Below are positions 29,857-40,137 of a stretch of 64,000 bases of DNA, piece after piece; within the stretch, counting starts at the first letter, position 1; every line of letters begins with the position of its first letter. A program made the translations under genes and the position numbers. This stretch comes from Paraburkholderia sp. PGU19. GTDB lineage: Bacteria > Pseudomonadota > Gammaproteobacteria > Burkholderiales > Burkholderiaceae. The stretch covers positions 2,542,001-2,606,000 of the forward strand of contig NZ_AP023179.1 of assembly GCF_013426915.1 (NCBI RefSeq), written 5' to 3'. The notes under the pieces were generated by a model that was not told the origin of the DNA, did no database searches, and saw only the letters and a program-made list of their open reading frames with translations.

Positions 29857-32800
29857 ATGTCTAGCATGCAAACGGTAGTTTTCGGCTGGTTCGGCGCTTC
29901 CGCCGTCTGGTTTCTTCCCCTGTTGTGGCGTCTCGTGAAGTCCGCGCTGCCGGGCGGCGCGGGCCTGCGCGGTCCCGGCACGATCCGGCTGTGGCTCGGC
30001 TTTGTCTGCGTGCTGATCGCGAGCTGCACGCTGGAGGCGTCGCTCGTCAATGTGCAGGGGCTCGACGGCTTCGGGCATGCGCTGTCGACGGGTCTCACGC
30101 ATCTGTTGGGGCGCGTCGCGACACCGCTCGTGATGCTCGGCCTGTTCGCGGTGTCGCTGCCATGGCTCATCGGTTTCAGGTGGCCGTCGTTCTTCGCTTG
30201 GGCGAACGAGGCGTTCGGTCTTGGGCTGTCGCGTGGCGCACGTGAAGACGAACCGCGCGGCCACGCCTCGCGTGCCGCCGAGACGGCGCCGTCCCATAGC
30301 AGCGCGCCCATCAATACGATGGCGCCGAAAACCAATGGGCGTTATGCGCGGCCGACCGTGTGGCGACCGCCTTCTACGACGCGCGCCGCTGGCGCCGCGA
30401 CTGCCTCCGTCGCGGCGGGCGAAGCGCTGAGTATGCCGGCTGGTTCGATGGCGGCGAGTGCCGGCGGTACCGTGCGCAACGCCGTCGGCAATGCAACAGG
30501 CGGCGCGCCGGGAAGTCCCGCCTCCGTTCACCGGGCAAGCGCGCCCAAGCCGTGGACGCCCGCCGAGCCGGTCTCACCCTCCGGCTGGCTCAACACCGAC
30601 ACGCCGCGCCCACATTCGCGCGAAACGGTGGCCCCGCTGATGGAAGCCGCACGCGTCGCGGCCACGCCGCCGACTGTCTTCGGCAGCACGGCTGCCCTGC
30701 AATCGTCGAAAGCGGCAGCGGCCAATGCCGGCGCGCGCGGCCCGTCGGTGAATCCGGCCGTGGCATCGGCGCGCTCGGCGGCCTTGCGCGGAGCGACGCT
30801 CGCGCAGAGCCGTCAGACGGCATCGGTCGGCGCGGCAACACCCGCCGCGCCGACGCGGCGAGTCGTCGCGCCGTCCGCTTCGCCGGCTGTGCGCCGCGAC
30901 ACGCCGAATCTCAAAGTGCCCGCCTACACGCGCGCCAATCCGCCCGCCCAACCCGTCGCGCCCGCGTCGAGCGTGCAGGAGACTTTGCGCAGCATCGAGG
31001 AAAACGCGGCACGCTGGACGACGCTCGCGGGCGCGAGTCTCGCCCGGCGCACGGCGAGCGATCCGGCGAAGGTTGTCGACACCCATAGCGCGTCGGCTCC
31101 CGCCGATGGAGTGAATGCGCAGACGCTGTCCGCTACTGGTCCGGCGGTCGAGGCTTCTATGGGTTCCGCAAGCTCGGCGGCCGTTTCGGGCGCGGCGGCC
31201 GTAGCTGCAGTCGATCAGGCCGTGTCGGCGCTTGAAGCTGCCATTGCCACGCATACGACGCCCGCTGCGGAAACAGTTGCACCTGTCGAATCAGCGAACG
31301 GGGCCGAACGCAACGAAGAACAGGCTCATGCGGTTGTGGCCGTGCCGCCCGTGGTGTCTTCGGCTGAGGTGCAATCGCATGTCGCCGAGGCAGAGCCGCA
31401 AGCGCAAACCGTCGCCGCAGAGCAAACGGATTCGCCTCGCGCCGAGACCGAGATTGCACACGCTCAGCCGACCGCGATTGTCAGCAACGTGACGGCAAGC
31501 GCGACTGTTGTCGAAGCGGACGCACATGCCAGCGCCGCACCGGCGATTGAATCGACCGTTGTAGCGGCTGTGTCCGAGCCGGTTGAACCGCAACTGCAAG
31601 CCGTTGCCGAACGTGTCGCGACAGAGACCCAAGCGATTGAGCAGAGCGTGGCGCCCGTTGCCCCGACCTCCACGTCACTCGAACCGGTGACCGCCATCGC
31701 ATCGTCCGAACAACCGGCGGCGCCTTCGACCGAGGCATCGATGCCTTTCGTCGAATCCGCACCAGCCGATGCAATCGCAACGCCCGCGCAACCCACTTCA
31801 ACGCATCTCGACGAGCACGAAACCGCGGCGACCCACCCAGAATTGCCAACGCAAATCGCCGTCGCGGAACAGCCTGCGACTGTCGCTCATGCGGTCGAGT
31901 CGCCAGCCAAGCCCGAAGCTCCGGTTGCACCGTCAACGCACATCGCGAGCGAAACTGTGTCACCCGCAGCGGAAGAGCCCGCGCTCGCGGAACAGGTTGA
32001 AACCGCCCCTACCCCGCTCGCGCCGTGGGATGCAATCACGCAATCCGTGTCGCTTCTGCGTGTGGCTTCGACAACCGCTCCATCGACACAACAAGCGCGT
32101 CACGCATCGGTATCGAACGCGCCCGCATACGGCGACGCTGACACGCCGACCGAACCTGTCGCCGTATCGACCGCCTTCGACGACACGTCGGACGAGACCG
32201 CACCTGAAGCACCTTCGAACATCGTTCGCTTCCCGGGCACGGCCCTCGTTGCGCAAGCGCCTGAACAGAATACGGCCGACGAGTTCGAGCCTGACCTGGC
32301 GCAAGACGAGCCCGAAGCACAGCAAGACGCGCAACAGGAGCCGCCTGCCGCTGCCCCGCCCCGCCCTGCCGTGCGCGGCCACAGCGGTCCTGCTTTCGAG
32401 TTTTACGCGCCCGCGGCCTCGCACATCGAACTGCCGTCGCTCGATCTGCTCGCGCCCGCCTCGACCGAGACCGAGCCCGTCAGTGAAGAAAAGCTCGCCG
32501 AAACGGGCGCGTTGATCGAGCAGCGTCTGCAAGAATTCAAGGTGCCGGTGACGGTGGTCGGCGCATCGGCGGGCCCCGTCATCACGCGCTTCGAAGTCGA
32601 GCCGGCGCTCGGCGTGCGCGGCAGCCAGATCGTCGGGCTGATGAAGGACCTGTCGCGTGGTCTCGGCCTTACTTCGATCCGCGTCGTTGAGACGATTCCA
32701 GGCAAGACCTGCATGGGTCTCGAACTGCCGAATGCCAGGCGTCAGACGATCCGTCTCTCCGAGATTCTGGAAGCCAACGTCTATCAGAAGTCCGCGTCGA

Positions 32801-33903
32801 ATCTGACGCTGGCGATGGGCAAGGACATCACCGGCCACCCGGTCGTCACCGATCTCGCGAAGGCGCCGCACATGCTGGTCGCGGGTACGACGGGTTCGGG
32901 CAAGTCGGTGGCGATCAACGCGATGATCGTCTCGCTGCTGTACAAGGCGACGCCCGAAGACGTGCGAATGATCATGATCGATCCGAAGATGCTGGAGCTT
33001 TCCGTGTACGAAGGCATTCCGCATCTGCTCGCGCCCGTCGTGACGGATATGAAGCTCGCCGCGAACGCGCTCAACTGGTGTGTCGGCGAGATGGAGAAGC
33101 GCTACCGGCTGATGTCGGCCGTCGGCGTGCGCAACCTGCAAGGCTTCAACCAGAAGATTCGCGACGCCGCCGCGAAAGAGAAGAAGATCGGCAATCCGTT
33201 CTCGCTAACGCCGGACGCACCCGAGCCGCTGTCGCCGCTGCCGCTGATCGTCGTCGTGATCGACGAACTGGCCGACCTGATGATGGTCGCGGGCAAGAAG
33301 ATCGAAGAGCTGATCGCGCGTCTCGCGCAAAAGGCGCGGGCAGCGGGCATTCACCTGATTCTCGCGACGCAGCGCCCGTCCGTCGACGTGATCACGGGTC
33401 TCATCAAGGCGAACATCCCGACGCGCGTTGCGTTCCAGGTGTCGTCGAAAATCGACTCGCGCACGATTCTCGACCAGATGGGCGCCGAGTCACTGCTCGG
33501 CCAGGGCGACATGCTGTTCCTGCCGCCCGGCACCGGCTACCCGCAGCGCGTGCACGGCGCGTTCGTCGCCGACGAGGAAGTGCACCGGATCGTCGAGCAT
33601 CTGAAGCAGTTCGGCGAACCGGAATACATCGAAGGCATTCTCGACGGCCCGGCGACGGATGGCGGCGGCACGCAGGATCTGTTCGGCGAAACGCCGGATG
33701 CGGAAGCCGACCCGTTGTACGACGAAGCCGTCTCGTTCGTCGTGCGCACACGACGCGCGTCGATCTCGGCGGTACAGCGGCAGTTGCGCATCGGCTATAA
33801 CCGCGCGGCGCGACTCGTCGAGCAGATGGAGACGGCGGGCCTCGTGTCGGCGATGGGCATCAACGGGAGCCGCGAAGTGCTCGCGCCGGGGCCGGCGGAA
33901 TAA
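29857..33903 (+). CDS. ftsK: DNA translocase FtsK
   Basis: Membrane-anchored hexameric DNA pump for chromosome segregation at the septum, about 1348 residues. The N-terminal part (residues 1-110) shows three clear hydrophobic helices ([48 protein letters not shown]). A linker of roughly 750 residues follows, rich in Ala, Val, Thr, Glu and Pro. The motor domain has Walker [17 protein letters not shown] (Lys1016) and Walker B-type [17 protein letters not shown], and a C-terminal winged-helix gamma domain ([20 protein letters not shown]) recognises KOPS-type sites. The short N-terminus and long linker differ from SpoIIIE-length translocases. The TTG just before the ATG is an alternative start. 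Confidence 0.93.
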   Translation: MSSMQTVVFGWFGASAVWFLPLLWRLVKSALPGGAGLRGPGTIRLWLGFVCVLIASCTLEASLVNVQGLDGFGHALSTGLTHLLGRVATPLVMLGLFAVSLPWLIGFRWPSFFAWANEAFGLGLSRGAREDEPRGHASRAAETAPSHSSAPINTMAPKTNGRYARPTVWRPPSTTRAAGAATASVAAGEALSMPAGSMAASAGGTVRNAVGNATGGAPGSPASVHRASAPKPWTPAEPVSPSGWLNTDTPRPHSRETVAPLMEAARVAATPPTVFGSTAALQSSKAAAANAGARGPSVNPAVASARSAALRGATLAQSRQTASVGAATPAAPTRRVVAPSASPAVRRDTPNLKVPAYTRANPPAQPVAPASSVQETLRSIEENAARWTTLAGASLARRTASDPAKVVDTHSASAPADGVNAQTLSATGPAVEASMGSASSAAVSGAAAVAAVDQAVSALEAAIATHTTPAAETVAPVESANGAERNEEQAHAVVAVPPVVSSAEVQSHVAEAEPQAQTVAAEQTDSPRAETEIAHAQPTAIVSNVTASATVVEADAHASAAPAIESTVVAAVSEPVEPQLQAVAERVATETQAIEQSVAPVAPTSTSLEPVTAIASSEQPAAPSTEASMPFVESAPADAIATPAQPTSTHLDEHETAATHPELPTQIAVAEQPATVAHAVESPAKPEAPVAPSTHIASETVSPAAEEPALAEQVETAPTPLAPWDAITQSVSLLRVASTTAPSTQQARHASVSNAPAYGDADTPTEPVAVSTAFDDTSDETAPEAPSNIVRFPGTALVAQAPEQNTADEFEPDLAQDEPEAQQDAQQEPPAAAPPRPAVRGHSGPAFEFYAPAASHIELPSLDLLAPASTETEPVSEEKLAETGALIEQRLQEFKVPVTVVGASAGPVITRFEVEPALGVRGSQIVGLMKDLSRGLGLTSIRVVETIPGKTCMGLELPNARRQTIRLSEILEANVYQKSASNLTLAMGKDITGHPVVTDLAKAPHMLVAGTTGSGKSVAINAMIVSLLYKATPEDVRMIMIDPKMLELSVYEGIPHLLAPVVTDMKLAANALNWCVGEMEKRYRLMSAVGVRNLQGFNQKIRDAAAKEKKIGNPFSLTPDAPEPLSPLPLIVVVIDELADLMMVAGKKIEELIARLAQKARAAGIHLILATQRPSVDVITGLIKANIPTRVAFQVSSKIDSRTILDQMGAESLLGQGDMLFLPPGTGYPQRVHGAFVADEEVHRIVEHLKQFGEPEYIEGILDGPATDGGGTQDLFGETPDAEADPLYDEAVSFVVRTRRASISAVQRQLRIGYNRAARLVEQMETAGLVSAMGINGSREVLAPGPAE

Positions 33904-33993
33904 GCCGCTTTCGGAATTGAACGAGCGCCGCTGCGAGAACAAAAGAAATAGTCGAACGCAGCGGCGGCACCCGCCTCTTTCACACTGCAAACA

Positions 33994-35256
33994 TCACGAC
34001 GGCGACACCCACTTGAAGTCGACGGGCGAGCCGATATCGATGCGCTTCGGGTTCGCTTCCAGCAGCCCGCTTTGCGGATCGCGACGGAACACGTACGCCG
34101 TATCGCTGTTCTGGTTGCCAACGATCAGCCATTGCCCCGTCGGATCGATTGAAAATTCTCGCGGCGCTTTCCCGAGACTCGACTGACGGCCGACCTCCCG
34201 GATATGGCCGTTGCCGGGATCGACCGCGTAGATGACGATTTCATTCGCATCGCCACGATTGCTGGCGTACAGAAAGCGCCCGTCCGGCGACAGATGAATT
34301 GCAGCTGCACCCACCTGCCCCTTGAAGCCGGGTTTCGTCATCGGCACGACCTGCAGTTGCGTGAGCTTGCCGTCGTCGTAGTGGAATGCCGTGACGGTCG
34401 CCGTCAGCTCGCTCGTCAGATACGCGTACTTGCCGTCCGGGCTGAACACCAGATGGCGCGGTCCCGAGCCGGGCTTCACATCGGTATAGCGCTTGTCCGT
34501 CGGGCCGAACAGGCCACGGCTGCCGTCGGGCGTGTAGCGGTACGCATAGAGCTTGTCGGTGCCGAGATCCTGTGCGAACAGATACTTGCCGTCCGGCGAG
34601 AACACGGTCGAATGCACGTGCGCGTTGTCCTGGCGTCCCTTCACGGGACCGCCGCCGTCATGATGTACCGTCAACACCGACGCGCCGACCTGCCCGTCCG
34701 CCTGCAACGGAAACACCGCGAAGCTGCCGCCCGGGTTCGCGGCGACCGAGTAGTTGGCCGTCGTCAGATATTTGCCGTCCGGCGAGAGGCTCAGATAGCA
34801 CGGATCGTTGCCGTCCGACGACACGCGGTTCAGGAACGTTAATTGCCCGCTTTTCGCATCGAAGCCGAACGCGCTGATGCCGCCGCGCTGCCCGGCGGGG
34901 CCGTTGTCGCCGGGCTGCTCGTTGACGGAGTAGACGTAGCGGCCGTCGGGCGACGCGATCACGTACGACGGATTGTCGGTCTTCGCGGACGACACCTGCG
35001 TCGCGTCGCCCGACTTCGTGTCGAAGCGATAGACATAGATGCCTTCACTCTTCGGGCCGGTGTAAGTGCCGACGATCAGATCGTAGACGCCATCGGCGGG
35101 TGCGGCGGTCGTGCCTTGTGCAAAGGCCTGCGTGGTGGCAAGCGATACCATCAGTGTCAAACCTCTTATGATCGAACGGGCGGACAAGCGCGGATTCACT
35201 CGCAAACTGAAAGACTGTGGCACGGCACACGCTAAGGCTCGTGTACGACGCTGCAT
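33994..35256 (-). CDS. Secreted lactonase-family beta-propeller protein
   Basis: 420-residue protein of the 7-bladed propeller group that includes YbhE-type 6-phosphogluconolactonase. The start follows AGGAGGTCGTC. A signal-like N-terminus leads to GLTLMVSLATTQAFAQG, so the mature protein is probably periplasmic, unlike cytosolic Pgl. Blade repeats are visible as recurring SPDGKY segments (at least five). DLIVGTYTGPKSEGIYVYRF opens the propeller. A true 6-phosphogluconate substrate is doubtful in the periplasm, so the function is best left as lactonase-like. No partner gene is adjacent. Confidence 0.85.
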   Translation of the reverse strand: MQRRTRALACAVPQSFSLRVNPRLSARSIIRGLTLMVSLATTQAFAQGTTAAPADGVYDLIVGTYTGPKSEGIYVYRFDTKSGDATQVSSAKTDNPSYVIASPDGRYVYSVNEQPGDNGPAGQRGGISAFGFDAKSGQLTFLNRVSSDGNDPCYLSLSPDGKYLTTANYSVAANPGGSFAVFPLQADGQVGASVLTVHHDGGGPVKGRQDNAHVHSTVFSPDGKYLFAQDLGTDKLYAYRYTPDGSRGLFGPTDKRYTDVKPGSGPRHLVFSPDGKYAYLTSELTATVTAFHYDDGKLTQLQVVPMTKPGFKGQVGAAAIHLSPDGRFLYASNRGDANEIVIYAVDPGNGHIREVGRQSSLGKAPREFSIDPTGQWLIVGNQNSDTAYVFRRDPQSGLLEANPKRIDIGSPVDFKWVSPS

Positions 35257-35527
35257 GACGACCTCCTGGCGAGACGGGTTATTCGGTTCGTGTGTGTCGC
35301 TGGTCTGCCGCGCGGCTCGATCGGAGCGTGCCATTGTCGTAACGGATGCATGACGATTGCGGCCTCGCGCTGCGCGCCCTCGTGGCACGGCCGCCGCCGC
35401 TGATCGTCGATGTCGTATTTGGGGCAAGTATAAGAGCGTTGCCCGCGCTCGCACAGTCAGATCCGCGAACGCAGGCTATCCGACAGGTTGTCTCTTACCG
35501 TCGTCAATTCGAACAACAGGAGTCGCC

Positions 35528-35740
35528 ATGAACATCCATCTCACGCTCGGCCCGCTCGTCGCGCTGATCGCCGGCATTCTCATTCTGATCGTGCCGCGTT
35601 TGCTCAACTTCATCGTCGCGCTTTATCTGATCATCATTGGGCTGATCGGGCTGTTCGGCGTGGGGGCACGGCGCACTTGTGACGCGCGTGATGCGCACAC
35701 GGACGCGCCTATGCGGGCGGTCCGCTGCGGGTCCGCATAG
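35528..35740 (+). CDS. DUF3096 small membrane protein
   Basis: 70-residue protein. The ATG follows ACAGGAGTCGCC, a good ribosome binding site. Two hydrophobic helices make up most of it: LGPLVALIAGILILIVPRLL and FIVALYLIIIGLIGLFG, the pattern of DUF3096. Family members as I recall them end soon after the GLFG segment. Here a polar tail of about 24 residues rich in Arg, Asp and Cys runs on to a stop located inside an inverted repeat, so the tail may be a recent extension. Function is unknown. Confidence 0.75.
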   Translation: MNIHLTLGPLVALIAGILILIVPRLLNFIVALYLIIIGLIGLFGVGARRTCDARDAHTDAPMRAVRCGSA

Positions 35741-35741
35741 G
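35708..35741. repeat. Inverted repeat overlapping the end of the DUF3096 gene
   Basis: CCTATGCGG at 35708-35716 is matched by its exact complement at 35733-35741 with a 16-base loop. The right arm contains the TAG stop of the DUF3096 frame. No T run follows. It could be a transcription-end hairpin or a remnant of a small palindromic element. Confidence 0.5.
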
Positions 35742-35891
35742 TCGCACAGGTGTTAGACGCGCCGCGTGACGGCACTTCAGACGGACGTCACGAAACGACG
35801 CGCAGCACCGCGCGGGCCGCCTGTCGCGGTCCGCGAGCGCACTGCGCGTGTTTGTTTTGAAGCGTGGCCGTTCTGGATAACGCGCGTCGCG

Positions 35892-36137
35892 TCAGCCGTT
35901 CGACAGTTGATCGAGACGCCAGCGACCCTGCAAGGACAGGCCACCGACGGCATAATGACCGTCGGCTTCGCTATAGCGCTTGAAGCAGGCGCGTTCGATC
36001 AGAAACGCTGCAGCGGTTTCCATCCCGTTGCGCGAGATGCCGAGCGTGTGGAAGTCGAGTGGAAGAAGCGAGTCGTCAGGCAATTGACTCGCGGCGGAGA
36101 GAATCGTGATGCAGTCGGATTTCGACGGGTTCAGCAT
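35892..36137 (-). CDS. Hypothetical protein, 81 aa
   Basis: The ATG follows GAGGATAAGCC, a good ribosome binding site on the minus strand. The product (MLNPSKSDCITILSAASQLP through GRWRLDQLSNG) is soluble, of balanced composition and without a signal peptide, unlike the Arg/Ala-rich noise frames around it. No family or function is recognised. The neighbours are DUF3096 upstream in map order and the divergent GH15 gene. Confidence 0.55.
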   Translation of the reverse strand: MLNPSKSDCITILSAASQLPDDSLLPLDFHTLGISRNGMETAAAFLIERACFKRYSEADGHYAVGGLSLQGRWRLDQLSNG

Positions 36138-36380
36138 GGCTTATCCTCGAAAACGGCGCCGTGGCTGCATGCTGCAACACCGGCCGCCGGTGGGCTGCGA
36201 TTCGTCAGAACTCACGTTAAAACCGATTGTAAGCAGCAAAAAATTGGCTTGGCAATATCCCTGGATGCCCCGCGCGCGTCTGCACCAGAATGCATCGCGC
36301 GAGTCCGGTAACTACGACGCTCGCGCACCGTTTCGCGCATGCGGGAACGTACTTATTACACGCCGACCGACGGCTTTACC

Positions 36381-38501
36381 ATGTCTGCATCTATCGAAGA
36401 CTATGCACTCATCGGCGACGGCCACACGGCCGCGCTGGTTTCGCGCGATGGTTCCGTCGACTGGCTGTGCTGGCCACGTTTCGACTCGGGCGCGTGCTTC
36501 GCCGCGCTGCTCGGCACCAGGGACAACGGCCGCTGGCTGATCGCGCCCGCGGCGGACGATAAAGCCGACGACGCCGTCGATGCCGCCCCGAAGTCTGACG
36601 ACCAACCGCGTTCGCAGGACGAAGCAAGTCAGGACGAGCGCGCGAAACCCTGCGCGAGGCTCGTGCCGCGTCAGGCAGACAAAGCGGCCACATCGCGCAC
36701 GACGAAGCGCGAAGACACGGCTGAGGCGGCGCAAACGGAAGCGGGCGGCGCGTCAGTCGCCCGCGACGACGGCGAGCTGGACTTCAGGAGCGGTTTTACG
36801 CGCGCGACGCGCCGCCGTTATCGCGGCGAAACGTTGATCCTCGAAACCGACTTCGAAACGCCTCACGGCGCCGTCACGCTGATCGACTTCATGCCGCCCG
36901 GCAACGGCTGGTCGGAGATGGTCCGGATCGTCGTCGGCAAGCGCGGCACCGTGAAGATGCGCATGGAACTCGTGCTGCGCTTCGACTATGGCTTCTCGAT
37001 TCCATGGGTCAGCCGCCTTGCGCGCGAAAGCGGCATCAAGGCGATCGCCGGACCGGACACCGTCGCGTTGCGCACGCCCGTCGACCTGCGCGGCGAGAAC
37101 ATGAAGACGGTCGCCGAGTTCACCGTATCGGAAGGCGAGCGCGTGCCGTTTTCGCTGACCTACTCCGAGTCGCATCTGAACATCCCGCCCGCTCGCGATC
37201 CGCACTCGGCCCTTGCCCGCACTGAGAACTACTGGCTCGAATGGTCGTCGCGCGGCACCGTTGAGGGCAAGTACGCGACCGCCATCCGCCGCTCGCTGCT
37301 GACGCTGAAGGCGCTCGCCTACGAGCCGACGGGCGGCATCGTCGCTGCGCCGACCACGTCGCTGCCCGAGAAGATCGGCGGCACGCGCAACTGGGACTAC
37401 CGCTACGTGTGGTTGCGCGACGCAACGATCACGCTGCTCGCGATGATGCGCGGCGGCTACTACGAAGAGGCGCGCGCGTGGCGTTCGTGGCTGGGCCGCG
37501 TGATGGCCGGCTCGCCCGATCAGTTGCAGATCATGTATGGCCTCGCGGGCGAGCGGCGGCTGCCCGAGTTCGAAATCGACTGGCTGCCGGGTTATGAGAA
37601 CTCGAAGCCCGTGCGCATCGGCAACAACGCGGTCGGGCAGTTGCAGCTCGACGTGTACGGCGAAGTGATGAACGCCTTGCATCTGGCGCGTGTCGGCGGT
37701 TTGCAGGCGGACGAAACCGCGTGGAACGTGCAGTGCGCGATGCTGCGGCACCTCGAAACGATCTGGCAGGAACGCGACGAAGGCATCTGGGAAACGCGCG
37801 GCGGCCGTCAGCACTTCACGTTCTCGAAGGTGATGGCGTGGGTCGCGTTCGATCGCGCGATCAAATCGGCGGAAAAATTCGACCTGCCCGCGCCGCTCGA
37901 GCACTGGCACGACGTGCGCGCGCAGATTCACGCGGACGTCTGCGCGAAAAGCTGGAATGCGCAGCTCAACGCTTTCACGCAGACCTACGGCGGCGACGAA
38001 CTCGACGCGAGCGTGTTGCTGATGCCGCTGCTCGGCTTTTTGCCGCCATCGGACCCGCGCATCACCGGCACCGTCAACGCGATCGAGAAAGACCTGATGC
38101 ACGACGGCTTCGTGATGCGCTACCGCACCACCGAATTCGACGACGGCCTGCCGCCCGGCGAAGGGACGTTTCTCGCCTGCAGCTTCTGGATGGTCGACAA
38201 CCTCGCGTTGCAGGGGCGCATCGACGACGCGCGCAAAATGTACGAACGGCTGCTGTCGCTCGCAAACGACGTCGGACTGCTCGCGGAGGAATATGACCCA
38301 GTTGGCGGGCGGCTTGTCGGGAATTTCCCACAGGGGTTTTCCCATGTGGCCCTCGTTCACACCGGCCTGAACCTGATGAAACACGAGCAGGAAATGGCGC
38401 ACGCCACGGGCCAGCCGCCGCATGACGGCGACAGCGGAGAAGGCGGTGAGCCGCCCTCTGGCACGCCTGATGCTGATATCCCGTCATCGCCCGTCGCCTA
38501 A
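36381..38501 (+). CDS. Glycoside hydrolase family 15 protein (glucoamylase/trehalase-like)
   Basis: 706-residue cytosolic GH15-type (alpha/alpha)6-barrel protein. It starts MSASIEDYALIGDGHTAALV, has GSVDWLCWPRFDSGACFAAL, and carries the catalytic-region blocks GGTRNWDYRYVWLRDATITL and LLAEEYDPVGGRLVGNFPQG with candidate acids in each. Between residues about 57 and 130 there is a highly polar, low-complexity insertion (ADDKADDAVDAAPKSDDQP and on) before the family sequence resumes at DFRSGFTRATRRRYRG. Bacterial homologues act on maltooligosaccharides or trehalose. The substrate here is unknown, and no trehalose genes are next to it. Confidence 0.88.
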   Translation: MSASIEDYALIGDGHTAALVSRDGSVDWLCWPRFDSGACFAALLGTRDNGRWLIAPAADDKADDAVDAAPKSDDQPRSQDEASQDERAKPCARLVPRQADKAATSRTTKREDTAEAAQTEAGGASVARDDGELDFRSGFTRATRRRYRGETLILETDFETPHGAVTLIDFMPPGNGWSEMVRIVVGKRGTVKMRMELVLRFDYGFSIPWVSRLARESGIKAIAGPDTVALRTPVDLRGENMKTVAEFTVSEGERVPFSLTYSESHLNIPPARDPHSALARTENYWLEWSSRGTVEGKYATAIRRSLLTLKALAYEPTGGIVAAPTTSLPEKIGGTRNWDYRYVWLRDATITLLAMMRGGYYEEARAWRSWLGRVMAGSPDQLQIMYGLAGERRLPEFEIDWLPGYENSKPVRIGNNAVGQLQLDVYGEVMNALHLARVGGLQADETAWNVQCAMLRHLETIWQERDEGIWETRGGRQHFTFSKVMAWVAFDRAIKSAEKFDLPAPLEHWHDVRAQIHADVCAKSWNAQLNAFTQTYGGDELDASVLLMPLLGFLPPSDPRITGTVNAIEKDLMHDGFVMRYRTTEFDDGLPPGEGTFLACSFWMVDNLALQGRIDDARKMYERLLSLANDVGLLAEEYDPVGGRLVGNFPQGFSHVALVHTGLNLMKHEQEMAHATGQPPHDGDSGEGGEPPSGTPDADIPSSPVA

Positions 38502-38722
38502 AGAAAGCTGACAAATTGTCGATGACGTGGATATGACATCCGAGAGTGTGCTAACGCACTGTTGTTGCATTGCACAAATCGTATGCCTTCTATATCATCA
38601 CCCCAACCAGACGGCCGATAATCGTCACCACCAACAATTCCACACGTAACCAGAACCGGCCCGCCTCGTCGCTGCGCGTCCAGACACGTTGCCCTGCGCG
38701 AACCGCTATAGCTGGAGCCCTC

Positions 38723-40006
38723 ATGCTCTATCAAATCCACGAATTCCAGCGGGCACTTTTGAGCCCGCTCACCGCCTGGGCTCAGGCTGCCTCGAAATCG
38801 TTTGCGAATCCGGCCAGTCCGCTCGCCTATGTGCCGGGCGCCACACGCCTGTCCGCTGGCTACGAGCTTCTGTACCGCCTCGGCAAGGACTACGAGAAGC
38901 CCGAGTTCAACCTGCACCAGATCGTCAAGGACGGCCACAACATCCCCATCGTCGAGCAGACGATTGTCGAGAAGCCGTTTTGCCGGCTGATGCGCTTCAA
39001 GCGCTATTCGGACGACAGCGACGCTGTCACGCAACTGAAGGAAGAGCCCGTCGTGCTGGTGTGCGCACCGCTGTCGGGTCACCATTCCACGCTGCTGCGC
39101 GACACCGTCAAGACGCTCCTGCAGGATCACAAGGTGTACATCACGGACTGGATCGACGCGCGCATGGTGCCGATCGAAGACGGCACGTTCGATCTCGACG
39201 ATTACATCGCGTACATCCAGGAATTCATCCGCCACATCGGCGCGAAGAATCTGCACGTGATCTCGGTGTGCCAGCCTACCGTTCCCGTGCTCGCGGCCAT
39301 TTCGCTGATGGCTAGCCGCGGTGAAGACACGCCGCGCACGATGACGATGATGGGCGGCCCGATCGACGCGCGTAAAAGCCCCACGGCTGTCAATTCGCTG
39401 GCGACGCAGCATTCGATCGAATGGTTCGACAACAACGTCATTTACAACGTCCCGCCGAACTATCCGGGCTTCGGCCGCAAGGTGTATCCGGGCTTTCTGC
39501 AGCACACGGGCTTTGTCGCGATGAATCCGGAACGTCACGCGGCTTCGCACTGGGACTTCTATCAGAGCCTGCTGCGCGGTGACGAAGAAGATGCGGAAGC
39601 GCATCGCCGTTTCTACGACGAATACAACGCGGTGCTCGACATGGCTGCGGAATACTATCTGCAGACCATCCGCGTCGTGTTCCAGGAGTTCAGTCTGGCC
39701 GAAGGTACGTGGGAAGTGAACGGCGAGTTGGTACGCCCGCAGGACATCAAGAAGACCGCCCTCTTCACGATCGAAGGCGAACTCGACGACATCTCCGGCA
39801 GCGGCCAGACGCGCGCCGCGCATGAGCTGTGCACGGGCATTCCGGAGAACGATCGCCGCCACTTCACGGCGGAAAAGTGCGGTCACTACGGCATCTTCTC
39901 GGGCCGTCGCTGGCGCACCATCATCTATCCGCAGTTGCGCGACTTCATCCTCGAACACACGCCGAAGGCGACTACACGCAAGGCGGAAGAGCGCGTCGAA
40001 GCGTAG
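38723..40006 (+). CDS. phaZ: Intracellular polyhydroxybutyrate depolymerase
   Basis: 427-residue alpha/beta-hydrolase that mobilises stored PHB granules in the cytoplasm. The start MLYQIHEFQRALLSPL is that of PhaZ1-type depolymerases. Instead of a serine lipase box it has a cysteine nucleophile at Cys183 in HVISVCQPTVPVLAAIS, the same position as in the Ralstonia/Cupriavidus PhaZ1 enzyme. The C-terminal segment EGELDDISGSGQTRAAHELC supplies the likely Asp and ERRDRHFTA-like EKCGHYGIFSGRRWR the His. No signal peptide is present, consistent with intracellular action. A terminator separates it from the convergent tetR gene. Confidence 0.95.
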   Translation: MLYQIHEFQRALLSPLTAWAQAASKSFANPASPLAYVPGATRLSAGYELLYRLGKDYEKPEFNLHQIVKDGHNIPIVEQTIVEKPFCRLMRFKRYSDDSDAVTQLKEEPVVLVCAPLSGHHSTLLRDTVKTLLQDHKVYITDWIDARMVPIEDGTFDLDDYIAYIQEFIRHIGAKNLHVISVCQPTVPVLAAISLMASRGEDTPRTMTMMGGPIDARKSPTAVNSLATQHSIEWFDNNVIYNVPPNYPGFGRKVYPGFLQHTGFVAMNPERHAASHWDFYQSLLRGDEEDAEAHRRFYDEYNAVLDMAAEYYLQTIRVVFQEFSLAEGTWEVNGELVRPQDIKKTALFTIEGELDDISGSGQTRAAHELCTGIPENDRRHFTAEKCGHYGIFSGRRWRTIIYPQLRDFILEHTPKATTRKAEERVEA

Positions 40007-40094
40007 GCGCACATAGGCGCAAGCCGCGTGCCGCAGGCGCAGCCACCTGTTGCGCCTGCATCGAACGGATTGCGGCGGATTCCGGCGGATACGA

Positions 40095-40118
40095 AAACGG
40101 CCTCTTGCGAGGCCGTTT
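40095..40118. terminator. Bidirectional terminator phaZ / tetR
   Basis: Perfect 10-bp stem AAACGGCCTC, loop TTGC, complement ending GTTT, between convergent genes. It is A-rich on one side and T-rich on the other, so it can serve both strands. Confidence 0.85.
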
Positions 40119-40137
40119 GTCCGTCAGGCGTTCAAGC

